From Caryophanales bacterium UBA1719 (GTDB taxonomy: Bacteria; Bacillota_I; Bacilli_A; RFN20; CAG-826): 28,717 bases of DNA. Shown in pieces: positions 16,665 through 23,380 of this stretch. The notes under the pieces are model-generated. The model searched no databases. It worked only from the letters and a program-made list of their open reading frames with translations, and was not told the DNA's origin. The first letter of the stretch is position 1. The number at the start of each line of letters is the position of its first letter. The position numbers and the translations under genes are program-made. The DNA lies in the NCBI GenBank assembly GCA_002317145.1, contig DCIT01000049.1:20739-49455 (forward strand), written 5' to 3'.

Positions 16665-17021
16665 TCAAACAAGTAATGAGAGTGATAAGCAAACAATACC
16701 GCTAGTCACAAAGACAAAGCTTGTGATAAAGGAAATATGATGAGGCCATTTAATATCATCTTTCTTGCTACCAACAATTGATACTGCCATCATAGCAACA
16801 CCAGCAGCGATAACGATTGAACAAGATAATACTAAGACAACAAAGTTTGCTAACTTACCTTCAATACCAAAATCAATTGTGTTATGGATGAAGTTATGTC
16901 CTGGAATATAGTTATAAACCATTAAGCCGACAAATGTTAATCCTAATACAACTAATACACATTCAGGAATAAAGGTAGATAATTGTCCTCTTAATCCTTC
17001 TTTCTTTTCTTTTTGTTTCAT
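16665..17021 (-). CDS. Small membrane protein of unknown function
   Basis: I do not recognise this 118-residue protein. After a charged N terminus (MKQKEKKEGLRG) it shows three hydrophobic segments at about 17-38, 54-80 and 95-117, a short loop NYIPGHNFIHNT after the first, and SKKDDIKWPHH between the second and third. It has no cleavable signal and no metal or catalytic motif. It has its own promoter (TTACAA, 17 bases, TATAAT) overlapping the end of frr, a GAGG ribosome site and its own terminator, so it is probably a genuine single-gene unit. Confidence 0.75.
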   Translation of the reverse strand: MKQKEKKEGLRGQLSTFIPECVLVVLGLTFVGLMVYNYIPGHNFIHNTIDFGIEGKLANFVVLVLSCSIVIAAGVAMMAVSIVGSKKDDIKWPHHISFITSFVFVTSGIVCLSLSLLV

Positions 17022-17055
17022 AAATAACCTCGCTATTTATTTTTATATCTCAATT

Positions 17056-17084
17056 ATTATAATTTAATTTACATTAAATTGTAA
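17056..17084 (-). promoter_or_regulatory. Sigma-A promoter for the small membrane protein
   Basis: Minus-strand TTACAA (17084-17079) and TATAAT (17061-17056) are 17 bases apart. The -35 box lies within the last codons of frr. This is the most canonical promoter in the window. Confidence 0.75.
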
Positions 17085-17619
17085 GAATTTCTTTTTCTTT
17101 AGCGGCAAATAAGGAATCAACATTCTTATTTGCTTCATCTACTATCTTTTGAATTTCGTCTTGGATTCTTTTCTTTAAATCATCAGAATAAGAATCATCA
17201 TCTTTTAAGAAATCAAAGTATTCTCTACGAATATTTCTAATAGCTACTTTAGCATCTTCACTCATCGCTTTAGCTTTCTTAACAATATCTTTTCTTAAGT
17301 CTTCTGTTAAAGCAGCGACAGTGATTCTAATTTGATCACCATCAACAGTAGGAGTTACTCCTAAGTTAGCAGCGTTTATTGCTGCAACAATAGCTTTAAC
17401 ATCATTCTTATCATATGGTTTGACTAGTATTTGTCTAGGTTCAGGAGATGTAATAGCGGCTATTTGATTAATAGGCATCTTATCTCCGTAATAGTCTGCT
17501 TGAACTTTATCAAGCATATTAGGATTAGCTCTTCCAGTTCTAAGAGTAACAAAGTTATCTTTTAGACTTTGAATAGATTTATCTAATCTCTCTTTTGTTT
17601 GTAGTGTTAATTCATCCAT
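17074..17619 (-). CDS. frr: Ribosome recycling factor
   Basis: The 181-residue protein has full RRF length. It splits post-termination ribosomes together with EF-G. Family marks include FVTLRTGRANPNMLD (about 23-37), YYGDKMPINQIAAI (43-56), VKPYDKNDV (67-75), VTPTVDGDQIRI (about 88-99) and the helical TEDLRKDIVKKAK and AIRNIRREYFDFLK near the C terminus. It normally follows pyrH directly; here a 653-residue lipoprotein gene lies between them. GGAG lies about six bases before the ATG, and the upstream stop is only about 20 bases away, so it is probably transcribed through the lipoprotein gene unless a promoter lies inside that gene. Confidence 0.95.
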   Translation of the reverse strand: MDELTLQTKERLDKSIQSLKDNFVTLRTGRANPNMLDKVQADYYGDKMPINQIAAITSPEPRQILVKPYDKNDVKAIVAAINAANLGVTPTVDGDQIRITVAALTEDLRKDIVKKAKAMSEDAKVAIRNIRREYFDFLKDDDSYSDDLKKRIQDEIQKIVDEANKNVDSLFAAKEKEILTI

Positions 17620-17638
17620 AATTAATCTCCTTATTTTT

Positions 17639-19600
17639 TTATATTAAACTATCTGTTCTGGTCCATGGGTTAGTAGAATTACTTAGTAAAAATTTTGCTG
17701 CATTTTCTGGATTCGATAAATCTTCTTTAGTAAATTCAACAAGTTTGCCGTCTTTATCATAAGTAGACCAGCCTTCAGGCTTTGTGAAATTCACTTTTTT
17801 TGTATTACGTTCAAAAATATCAAGTAAATTACTTCCAAGATAAACGACTTTTTCTGGGATTGTAATTTCTGCTATTTTTGGACATTGAGAACTATTGTTA
17901 CTGCTAAACGCTCTAGTGCCTATACCTAACAATTCACATCCTTCAGCAAAATTAACATTTTTAATTGCAGGCCATTCATAGAACGAATAATCTCCGATAG
18001 CCGTTACTCGTTTATTTATATTAATTGTTTCAAGATATTTGTTACGAGTAGGAGTAGATGGTGAAACAATGTAACATTCTTCATTGACATCATAGGTCGT
18101 AATATTAGGATCGCTCTTAACTTCAGTTAAGCAAAAATGTGTATTAGCTTTGTCATTTTCATCATACGCAATCAAATATTTTGCTTTTTCTTCTTCGTTT
18201 ATCAAAGCTGAATTAACATTTTGGAATGCAAGTTGTCCAATAGTTGTTAAATTTGAATCAGTACTTACAATTATCTTAGTTAAAGATACACAATTATCGA
18301 AACTATTATTCCCTATTTTAATAAGAGAGTTAGGAAATTTTATTGAAGTTAAACTTTTACATCCGCAAAACGCATAATCATCAATCGTTATTAAATTGTT
18401 AAGTTGAGTAAAAGGGGTACTAACTAAATTTTCGCAATTCATAAATGCATTTTTGCCAATACTACTCATAGCGGATGATAACCAAACTTTTTCAAGTTTT
18501 CTACATTCCGTAAAAGAATAATCACATAAATCAGTTAATGTTTCAGGTAATTCTATAGAAACAATACTTGTACACCCATAAAACCCTTGTAATCCACCAG
18601 ATGTTCCAGGTTTTTTAATAATAGAAGTAACGGGTTTATTATCATAATAAGTAGGTATTATTAACGTTCCTTTATTTGCCTCCCAGGTTTTTCTTTTATC
18701 CTTCGATAGAGCGCAACACACTCCATAACTATTATTATCGGCATTTAAAACAAATTCTAACGATTTTTCAGTATTATCAAATATCTGAATCATCACATAA
18801 TCAATGATGGCGCCATTGCTATCTTTAGCTTCGATAAACAATTGATCATCTTTAGTAATTTCGCTAGTGCCTAAATGATATTTTATCTCTTTATTACCAT
18901 TAACATTTGAAGTTGAATCAATAATTAATTTTTCAGATGAAGATGATACAAAGCTTGTAGCAGTTCCGCTATAATTAACAACATGTTGGTTTGTATCATC
19001 GATTAATAAATTAACATATTGTATATCAAATTTTGTGTCCGCAATAAATGGCAAAACAATTAAATCACAGTTAAAATTCTTATAAGAAATTTTAAATTTA
19101 TGGCCATCCTTATAAACACCGCCTTCAAATATATCAGTATAACTAAATTCATATGATCCGTTTTTTAAATCGTCACATGTCCACTCATCATCTTTTAATA
19201 CATCTGGATCACCTAACGTAAATGTTTTAAGAACACTAATATCACTTTTTTTAATTGATTCGCCAACTTTAAAAGTTTTTGCTACTTGACCAGCCTTAAT
19301 ACCATTCTCAATGCCATAATGTGCATACAAAGTAAAACTTTTATCAACGGTCTTACCAAATCCATCAAATTCTTTAGTCTTTTCAGAATCAATACACCAA
19401 CGATATAATTTGGAATTAGGTTTAGTTGGATCTGTAGGTTTATTTAATACATCAGTAGAACGTAGTTTTATTGGTTCAATAGTTGAACCACCATCAGTAT
19501 CAAATGTAATAGTATAAACATAAGAGTATCCACACCCTTGCATGCTCATAGCTGCAATTGATCCAAAGAAACAGGTCTTGAAAACATTAGTAAGTTTCAT
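17639..19600 (-). CDS. BspA-like leucine-rich-repeat surface lipoprotein
   Basis: The 653-residue protein begins with a short signal sequence and an imperfect lipobox, SMQGC (Cys23). Residues 30-96 form an InlB-type B repeat (YTITFDTDGGSTI ... FTLYAHYG). Residues 100-300 are likely beta-sandwich domains. From about 310 to 600 come BspA/TpLRR-type leucine-rich repeats of roughly 23 residues, for example FYGCTSIVSIELPETLTDL, SFTECRKLEKVWL, AFMNCENL, AFCGCKSLTSIKFPNSL and SFDNCVSLTKI. Such proteins usually bind host or cell-surface ligands and are attached outside the membrane. It sits 21 bases after pyrH and 20 bases before frr, with its own GGGAG ribosome site. The ligand is unknown. Cysteines recur in the F.xC positions of the repeats. 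Confidence 0.85.
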   Translation of the reverse strand: MKLTNVFKTCFFGSIAAMSMQGCGYSYVYTITFDTDGGSTIEPIKLRSTDVLNKPTDPTKPNSKLYRWCIDSEKTKEFDGFGKTVDKSFTLYAHYGIENGIKAGQVAKTFKVGESIKKSDISVLKTFTLGDPDVLKDDEWTCDDLKNGSYEFSYTDIFEGGVYKDGHKFKISYKNFNCDLIVLPFIADTKFDIQYVNLLIDDTNQHVVNYSGTATSFVSSSSEKLIIDSTSNVNGNKEIKYHLGTSEITKDDQLFIEAKDSNGAIIDYVMIQIFDNTEKSLEFVLNADNNSYGVCCALSKDKRKTWEANKGTLIIPTYYDNKPVTSIIKKPGTSGGLQGFYGCTSIVSIELPETLTDLCDYSFTECRKLEKVWLSSAMSSIGKNAFMNCENLVSTPFTQLNNLITIDDYAFCGCKSLTSIKFPNSLIKIGNNSFDNCVSLTKIIVSTDSNLTTIGQLAFQNVNSALINEEEKAKYLIAYDENDKANTHFCLTEVKSDPNITTYDVNEECYIVSPSTPTRNKYLETININKRVTAIGDYSFYEWPAIKNVNFAEGCELLGIGTRAFSSNNSSQCPKIAEITIPEKVVYLGSNLLDIFERNTKKVNFTKPEGWSTYDKDGKLVEFTKEDLSNPENAAKFLLSNSTNPWTRTDSLI

Positions 19601-19621
19601 AATTATTTATCTCCCTATATA

Positions 19622-20344
19622 TTATTTATTAGACATTAAAGTTCCAATTTCTTTACCGTGTAATGCTTTAATAAAGTTTTCTGGTTTATCCATAGAGAAT
19701 ACACATATCTTTATATTCTTGTTATTAGTCATTAACGTAGTTATGGCTGTTAAATCCATCACTCCTAATTTTCTATTAACAACTTCTTGGAATGATATCT
19801 TTTTAATTAATTTAGCTTTCTTATTAACTCTAGGATCAGAGTCATAGACTCCATCCACTCCATTCTTTGCCATAAATATTGCTTCAGCATTAATCTCCGT
19901 CGCTCTTAAAGCTGCGGCGGTATCAGTAGTAAAATATGGATTACCTGTACCACCTGCGAATATAACAACTTTACCTGCTTCTAAGTGAGCGATAGCTTTT
20001 AATCTTAAATATGGTTCTGCAACACTTTTAACTTCTACTGAAGACATAACTCGACATACTAATCCAGTCTTTTCTATTGAGTTAGATAATGCAGTAGCAT
20101 TAATAATAGTCGCGATCATACCCATATAATCACCAGTTGCTTGATCAATATTAATAGTCTTAGATAACTTACCTCTCCAGATATTACCAGCACCAACAAC
20201 TATTCCTACTTGAGTGCCTTCTTTATGAATCATTTTAATAACATTCGCAATGTTATTTAATTTCTTCTTATCTAAAATAAGATGATTCTTTTCATCTGCT
20301 AAGGCTTCGCCTGAAATCTTAATTAAGATACGTTTAAATTTCAT
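19622..20344 (-). CDS. pyrH: UMP kinase
   Basis: The 240-residue protein has the exact family length and phosphorylates UMP to UDP with ATP. Visible motifs are RILIKISGEAL (5-15), VVGAGNIWRG (49-58), ATGDYMGMIATIINA (69-83, UMP-binding), FAGGTGNPYFTTDTAA (about 129-144) and KNGVDGVYDSDP (about 160-171). AGGTGG lies about seven bases before the ATG. Unlike the usual tsf-pyrH-frr order, no tsf lies upstream; the divergent superoxide reductase operon begins there. Downstream is the LRR lipoprotein and then frr. Confidence 0.96.
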   Translation of the reverse strand: MKFKRILIKISGEALADEKNHLILDKKKLNNIANVIKMIHKEGTQVGIVVGAGNIWRGKLSKTINIDQATGDYMGMIATIINATALSNSIEKTGLVCRVMSSVEVKSVAEPYLRLKAIAHLEAGKVVIFAGGTGNPYFTTDTAAALRATEINAEAIFMAKNGVDGVYDSDPRVNKKAKLIKKISFQEVVNRKLGVMDLTAITTLMTNNKNIKICVFSMDKPENFIKALHGKEIGTLMSNK

Positions 20345-20354
20345 TATTTTCCAC

Positions 20355-20372
20355 CTATTTACTAATAAATAG
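20355..20372. promoter_or_regulatory. Inverted repeat in the pyrH leader
   Basis: CTATTTA (20355-20361) and TAAATAG (20366-20372) are perfect 7-base arms around four bases, just upstream of the pyrH ribosome site. A minus-strand TATACT (20376-20371) overlaps one end and may be the pyrH -10. The whole 18-base element resembles the repeat at 3370-3387 (both fit xTATTTA-4-TAAATAx). AT content makes chance likely. Confidence 0.35.
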
Positions 20373-20394
20373 TATACATAATTTATTTATATAT

Positions 20395-20421
20395 TGCTTA
20401 ATTTCAATAATTCATTAAGCA
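20395..20421. repeat. Stem-loop or operator-like inverted repeat between pyrH and dfx
   Basis: TGCTTAAT (20395-20402) and ATTAAGCA (20414-20421) are perfect 8-base arms around an 11-base loop in the divergent intergenic region of 149 bases. No T run follows on either side, so a terminator is unlikely. It lies about 27 bases upstream of the dfx extended -10, a position suited to regulator binding. Confidence 0.45.
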
Positions 20422-20447
20422 TATTTAATACATATATATGTAGATAA

Positions 20448-20456
20448 TGATAAAAT
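20448..20456 (+). promoter_or_regulatory. Extended -10 promoter for the superoxide reductase operon
   Basis: TGATAAAAT (20448-20456) fits TG-n-TAnAAT and lies 38 bases upstream of the dfx ATG. No convincing -35 is seen. The same TGATAAAAT string occurs as the -10 candidate for the flippase-like gene. Confidence 0.55.
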
Positions 20457-20493
20457 CATAATAAGTATATATAAATATAAGGAGATATATTTA

Positions 20494-20871
20494 ATGGAAA
20501 TGAAATTTTATCGTTGTAAACACTGCGGACAGATAATTGCGAAAGTTAAAAACACTAATGTTCCAGTTATTTGTTGTGGAGAACCTATGAGTGAGATTAT
20601 TCCTTCTTCTACTGATGCTGCTATTGAAAAACATGTACCAGTAATTACTAAAGAGAATAATAAAGTAATTGTTAAAGTAGGATCAGTTGAACATCCTATG
20701 GTAGATGCTCACTATATTGAGTGGATTGCCTTAGAGACTAAACTAGGTAATCAAAGAAAAGCATTAAAACCAGGTGATAAACCAGAAGCATGCTTTAGTT
20801 TATGTGATAACGATGAAGTTATAAAAGCTTATGCTTATTGTAACTTACATAGTTTATGGAGTAATAAATAA
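20494..20871 (+). CDS. dfx: Desulfoferrodoxin (2Fe superoxide reductase)
   Basis: The 125-residue protein has both domains of a 2Fe superoxide reductase, which reduces superoxide to peroxide in the cytosol without making O2. The N-terminal desulforedoxin centre has Cys8, Cys11, Cys27 and Cys28 (CKHC, CCGE). The active centre has the EKH motif (Glu45, Lys46, His47), His67 and His73 (VEHPMVDAHYIEW), Cys116 and His119 (YCNLHSLW), the full His4Cys iron set. Lys46 is the lid residue that attracts superoxide in characterised enzymes. AAGGAG precedes the ATG by eight bases. It is the first gene of an operon with flavodoxin, rubredoxin and flavodiiron genes, its probable electron donors and functional partners. 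Confidence 0.95.
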   Translation: MEMKFYRCKHCGQIIAKVKNTNVPVICCGEPMSEIIPSSTDAAIEKHVPVITKENNKVIVKVGSVEHPMVDAHYIEWIALETKLGNQRKALKPGDKPEACFSLCDNDEVIKAYAYCNLHSLWSNK

Positions 20872-20872
20872 T

Positions 20873-21382
20873 ATGAAAGGATTAGTAGTATATTTCTCAC
20901 ACACTGGTGAGAACATGGTTAATGGAGAAAAAGAGATCATTAGAAAAGGATTTACTGAGATATTAGCAGAGAAGATTGCTAAACTCACTAACTCAGAATT
21001 ATATAAATTAAATCCAGTTAATGAATATCCATTTGGCTATAAAGATTGTGTATCTAGAGCTAGAGAAGAGTATGAAAATAACTCTAGTGTTGAATTTAAA
21101 AATCCAAAAGATAATTTAGATAACTATGACACTATTTATTTAGGATTTCCTATCTGGTGGAGAGGATATCCTAGAATAATAGCAACATTTATTCGTAAAT
21201 ATAATAATTTAAAAGGTAAAGTAGTCATCCCATTCTGCACTAACGAAGAAGGAGCCTTTGGAATTAGTGAACTAGAATTAAGAAATGCTTTAAAAGAAGC
21301 AGATGTTCGTGGTGGCTTTGCCTATAAAGGCCAACAAATAGATAAATGTGATGATGCTTTAAAAGCATTCTTAAATAAATAA
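20873..21382 (+). CDS. Flavodoxin-family protein
   Basis: The ATG at 20873, one base after the dfx stop, gives 169 residues; an in-frame upstream ATG at 20831 would overlap dfx and add residues that do not fit the fold. The N terminus VVYFSHTGENMV carries the FMN phosphate-binding loop (usual form YxSxTGNT). YLGFPIWWRGYP forms the second FMN loop with stacking tryptophans, and FCTNEEGAFG is the third. It resembles the flavodoxin_4 group more than electron-transfer short-chain flavodoxins. It could pass electrons to the other members of this operon or act as an NAD(P)H:quinone-type reductase. GGAG lies 11 bases before the start. Confidence 0.85.
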   Translation: MKGLVVYFSHTGENMVNGEKEIIRKGFTEILAEKIAKLTNSELYKLNPVNEYPFGYKDCVSRAREEYENNSSVEFKNPKDNLDNYDTIYLGFPIWWRGYPRIIATFIRKYNNLKGKVVIPFCTNEEGAFGISELELRNALKEADVRGGFAYKGQQIDKCDDALKAFLNK

Positions 21383-21401
21383 TAAAAAGGAGATTAATAT
21401 T

Positions 21402-21533
21402 ATGAAATATCAATGCGTATGTGGATACATCTATGATGAAGAAAAAGAAGGCAAGAAATTTGATGAGTTACCTTCTGATTGGACTTGCCCTACCTGTGGA
21501 TTAGGCAAAGAAAACTTTACTAAGATTGAATAA
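21402..21533 (+). CDS. Small rubredoxin with an unusual CXC first iron motif
   Basis: A 43-residue reading frame begins at the ATG at 21402, with AAGGAG nine bases upstream, and ends at TAA 21531-21533. The second half is classic rubredoxin: FDELPSDWTCPTCGLGKENF. The first half reads YQCVCGYIYDEE, so the first cysteine pair is CXC (Cys5, Cys7) instead of CXXC. It is also short, because the loop between the halves is trimmed to EEKEGKK. Rubredoxins carry one Fe(Cys)4 and donate electrons to superoxide reductase and flavodiiron proteins, both encoded in this operon. The one-residue deletion must change the geometry of the iron loop or reflect a variant class. Confidence 0.9.
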   Translation: MKYQCVCGYIYDEEKEGKKFDELPSDWTCPTCGLGKENFTKIE

Positions 21534-21534
21534 T

Positions 21535-23325
21535 ATGAAAATTACTAATGATATTGTCTATATTGGAGTTAATGATCACAATATAGATCTTTTTGAGGGA
21601 CAATATGTTGTCCCAAACGGAATGGCATATAACTCATATGTCATTTTAGATAATAAAATCGCAGTCATGGATACAGTTGATAGAAACTTTACCCATGAAT
21701 GGTTAGATAATTTAAATAAAGCTTTAAATGGTAAGAAACCTGATTATTTAGTTATCCAACACATGGAACCTGATCACTCAGCGAACATTGTTAATTTTAT
21801 TAAAGCTTATCCTAATACTAAGATTGTCTCTAGTGATAAAGCCTTTAAAATGATGAATCAATTCTTTGGTGATGATTTTAAAGATAAACAAGTAGTTATT
21901 AAAGAAGGCGATACTCTTAATTTAGGAAAACATATCTTACATTTTGTTGCTGCTCCTATGGTCCATTGGCCAGAGGTTATGGTAACTTATGATGAGACTG
22001 ATAAAGTATTATTCTCTGCTGATGGATTTGGTAAATTTGGAGCCTTAGATGTTAATGAAGATTGGGCGTGTGAAGCACGTAGATACTATATTGGTATTGT
22101 TGGTAAATATGGTTTACAAGTTCAAGCTTTATTAAAGAAAGCTTCAACTTTAGATATTAAGATTATTTGTCCATTACATGGACCAATCTTAAAAGATAAT
22201 CTAGGTTACTATATTAATTTATATGATACTTGGAGTGCTTATCGTCCTGAAGAAGAAGGTATATGTATTTGTTATACCTCTGTATATGGTCATACTAAAA
22301 AAGCTGTTGAGTTATTAGCAGAAAAACTTAAAGCGAATGGATGTCCTAAAGTTGTGGTTAATGATTTAGCTAGAAGTGATATGGCTGAATGTGTAGAAGA
22401 TGCCTTTAGATATAATAAATTAGTCTTAGCCACCACTACTTATAATTCAGAGATATTCCCGTTCATGAGAGAATTTATTAATCATTTAGTAGAACGTGGA
22501 TATAAGAATAGAAAAGTAGCCTTTATAGAAAATGGTACATGGGCACCTATGGCAATCTCCACTATGAAGAATATGATGTCTAAATTAGTGAATATTACTT
22601 ATCTAGAAAATAATGTCACTATATTGTCTAACTTAAATAAAGAGTCTACTGATAAGTTAAATAAACTCGCGAATGAATTAAGTGAAGAATATCAATTAAG
22701 AGTAGATACTAAAGAACATAAAACTGATTATTCAGCATTATTTAAGATTGGATATGGTTTATATGTTGTTACATCTAAAGATGAGAATAATAAAGACAAT
22801 GGATTAATAGTTAATACTGTTAGTCAAGTCACTAATACTCCTAATAGAGTATCAGTAACTATTAATAAAGATAATTACTCTCATCACATCATTAAACAAA
22901 CAGGAATCATGAATGTTAATTTCTTAACTACTGATACTCCATTTAAAGTATTCCAAAACTTTGGATTTCAATCAGGAAGAAATGTTGATAAGTTTAAAGA
23001 CTATGAGAAACCATTAAGAAGTAAAAATAACCTAGCGATACTTCCTAATTATATTAATGGTTTCATGTCTTTAAAAGTTACTCAATATGTTGATCTAGGT
23101 ACTCATGGTATGTTTATATGTGATATCACTGAAGCTAGAGTAATATCTTCAGTCCCGTCAGTAACATATGCTTATTATCAAGATAATATAAAGCCTAAAA
23201 CTACCGCTAAAAAAGGATGGGTATGTAAAATATGTGGATATGTCTATGAAGGAGAAGTATTACCTCCTGATTTCATATGTCCTATATGTAAACATGGTGC
23301 ATCTGATTTTGAGAAGATAAAGTAA
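21535..23325 (+). CDS. Multidomain flavodiiron protein with flavin reductase and rubredoxin domains
   Basis: I use the ATG at 21535, one base after the rubredoxin stop (596 residues). A TTG at 21526 would overlap that gene. Residues 25-235 are the metallo-beta-lactamase-like diiron domain with His76, Glu78, Asp80, His81 (HMEPDHS), His144, Asp163 and His215. Residues 243-390 are a flavodoxin domain (CYTSVYGHTKKAVE). Residues about 398-545 look like an NAD(P)H:flavin reductase-type FMN domain (GLYVVTSKDENNKDNG ... NTPNRVSVTINK). Residues 561-596 are a C-terminal rubredoxin with Cys564, Cys567, Cys582 and Cys585. It should reduce O2 to water or NO to N2O. Carrying its own flavin reductase and rubredoxin would shorten the electron chain. 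No Shine-Dalgarno is visible, so coupling to the rubredoxin gene is likely. Confidence 0.93.
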   Translation: MKITNDIVYIGVNDHNIDLFEGQYVVPNGMAYNSYVILDNKIAVMDTVDRNFTHEWLDNLNKALNGKKPDYLVIQHMEPDHSANIVNFIKAYPNTKIVSSDKAFKMMNQFFGDDFKDKQVVIKEGDTLNLGKHILHFVAAPMVHWPEVMVTYDETDKVLFSADGFGKFGALDVNEDWACEARRYYIGIVGKYGLQVQALLKKASTLDIKIICPLHGPILKDNLGYYINLYDTWSAYRPEEEGICICYTSVYGHTKKAVELLAEKLKANGCPKVVVNDLARSDMAECVEDAFRYNKLVLATTTYNSEIFPFMREFINHLVERGYKNRKVAFIENGTWAPMAISTMKNMMSKLVNITYLENNVTILSNLNKESTDKLNKLANELSEEYQLRVDTKEHKTDYSALFKIGYGLYVVTSKDENNKDNGLIVNTVSQVTNTPNRVSVTINKDNYSHHIIKQTGIMNVNFLTTDTPFKVFQNFGFQSGRNVDKFKDYEKPLRSKNNLAILPNYINGFMSLKVTQYVDLGTHGMFICDITEARVISSVPSVTYAYYQDNIKPKTTAKKGWVCKICGYVYEGEVLPPDFICPICKHGASDFEKIK

Positions 23326-23341
23326 TTAATAAACAATAAAA

Positions 23342-23371
23342 AAAATGGAGAGGTTAGTTCCTCTCCATTTT
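23342..23371. terminator. Bidirectional rho-independent terminator
   Basis: AAAATGGAGAGG (23342-23353) and CCTCTCCATTTT (23360-23371) form a perfect 12-base stem with a six-base loop, with A/T runs on both sides. It lies between the convergent flavodiiron and lipase genes and serves both. Confidence 0.92.
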
Positions 23372-23380
23372 AATTTACTC

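Noticed and set aside
17041..17073. PerR/Fur-like box around AATTATTATAATT before the small membrane protein
   Set aside because: Not a true palindrome of the TTATAATnATTATAA type; it is explained by the -10 box.
20345..20493. Riboswitch before dfx or pyrH
   Set aside because: Only short AT-rich inverted repeats are present; no conserved aptamer core or terminator/antiterminator pair could be recognised.
20831..20872. Flavodoxin starting at the upstream ATG (20831), overlapping dfx
   Set aside because: The added residues come from the dfx coding region read out of frame and do not belong to the flavodoxin fold; the ATG at 20873 begins the conserved first strand.
21526..21534. Flavodiiron protein starting at TTG 21526
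   Set aside because: It lies inside the rubredoxin gene, and the ATG at 21535 gives the conserved N terminus.
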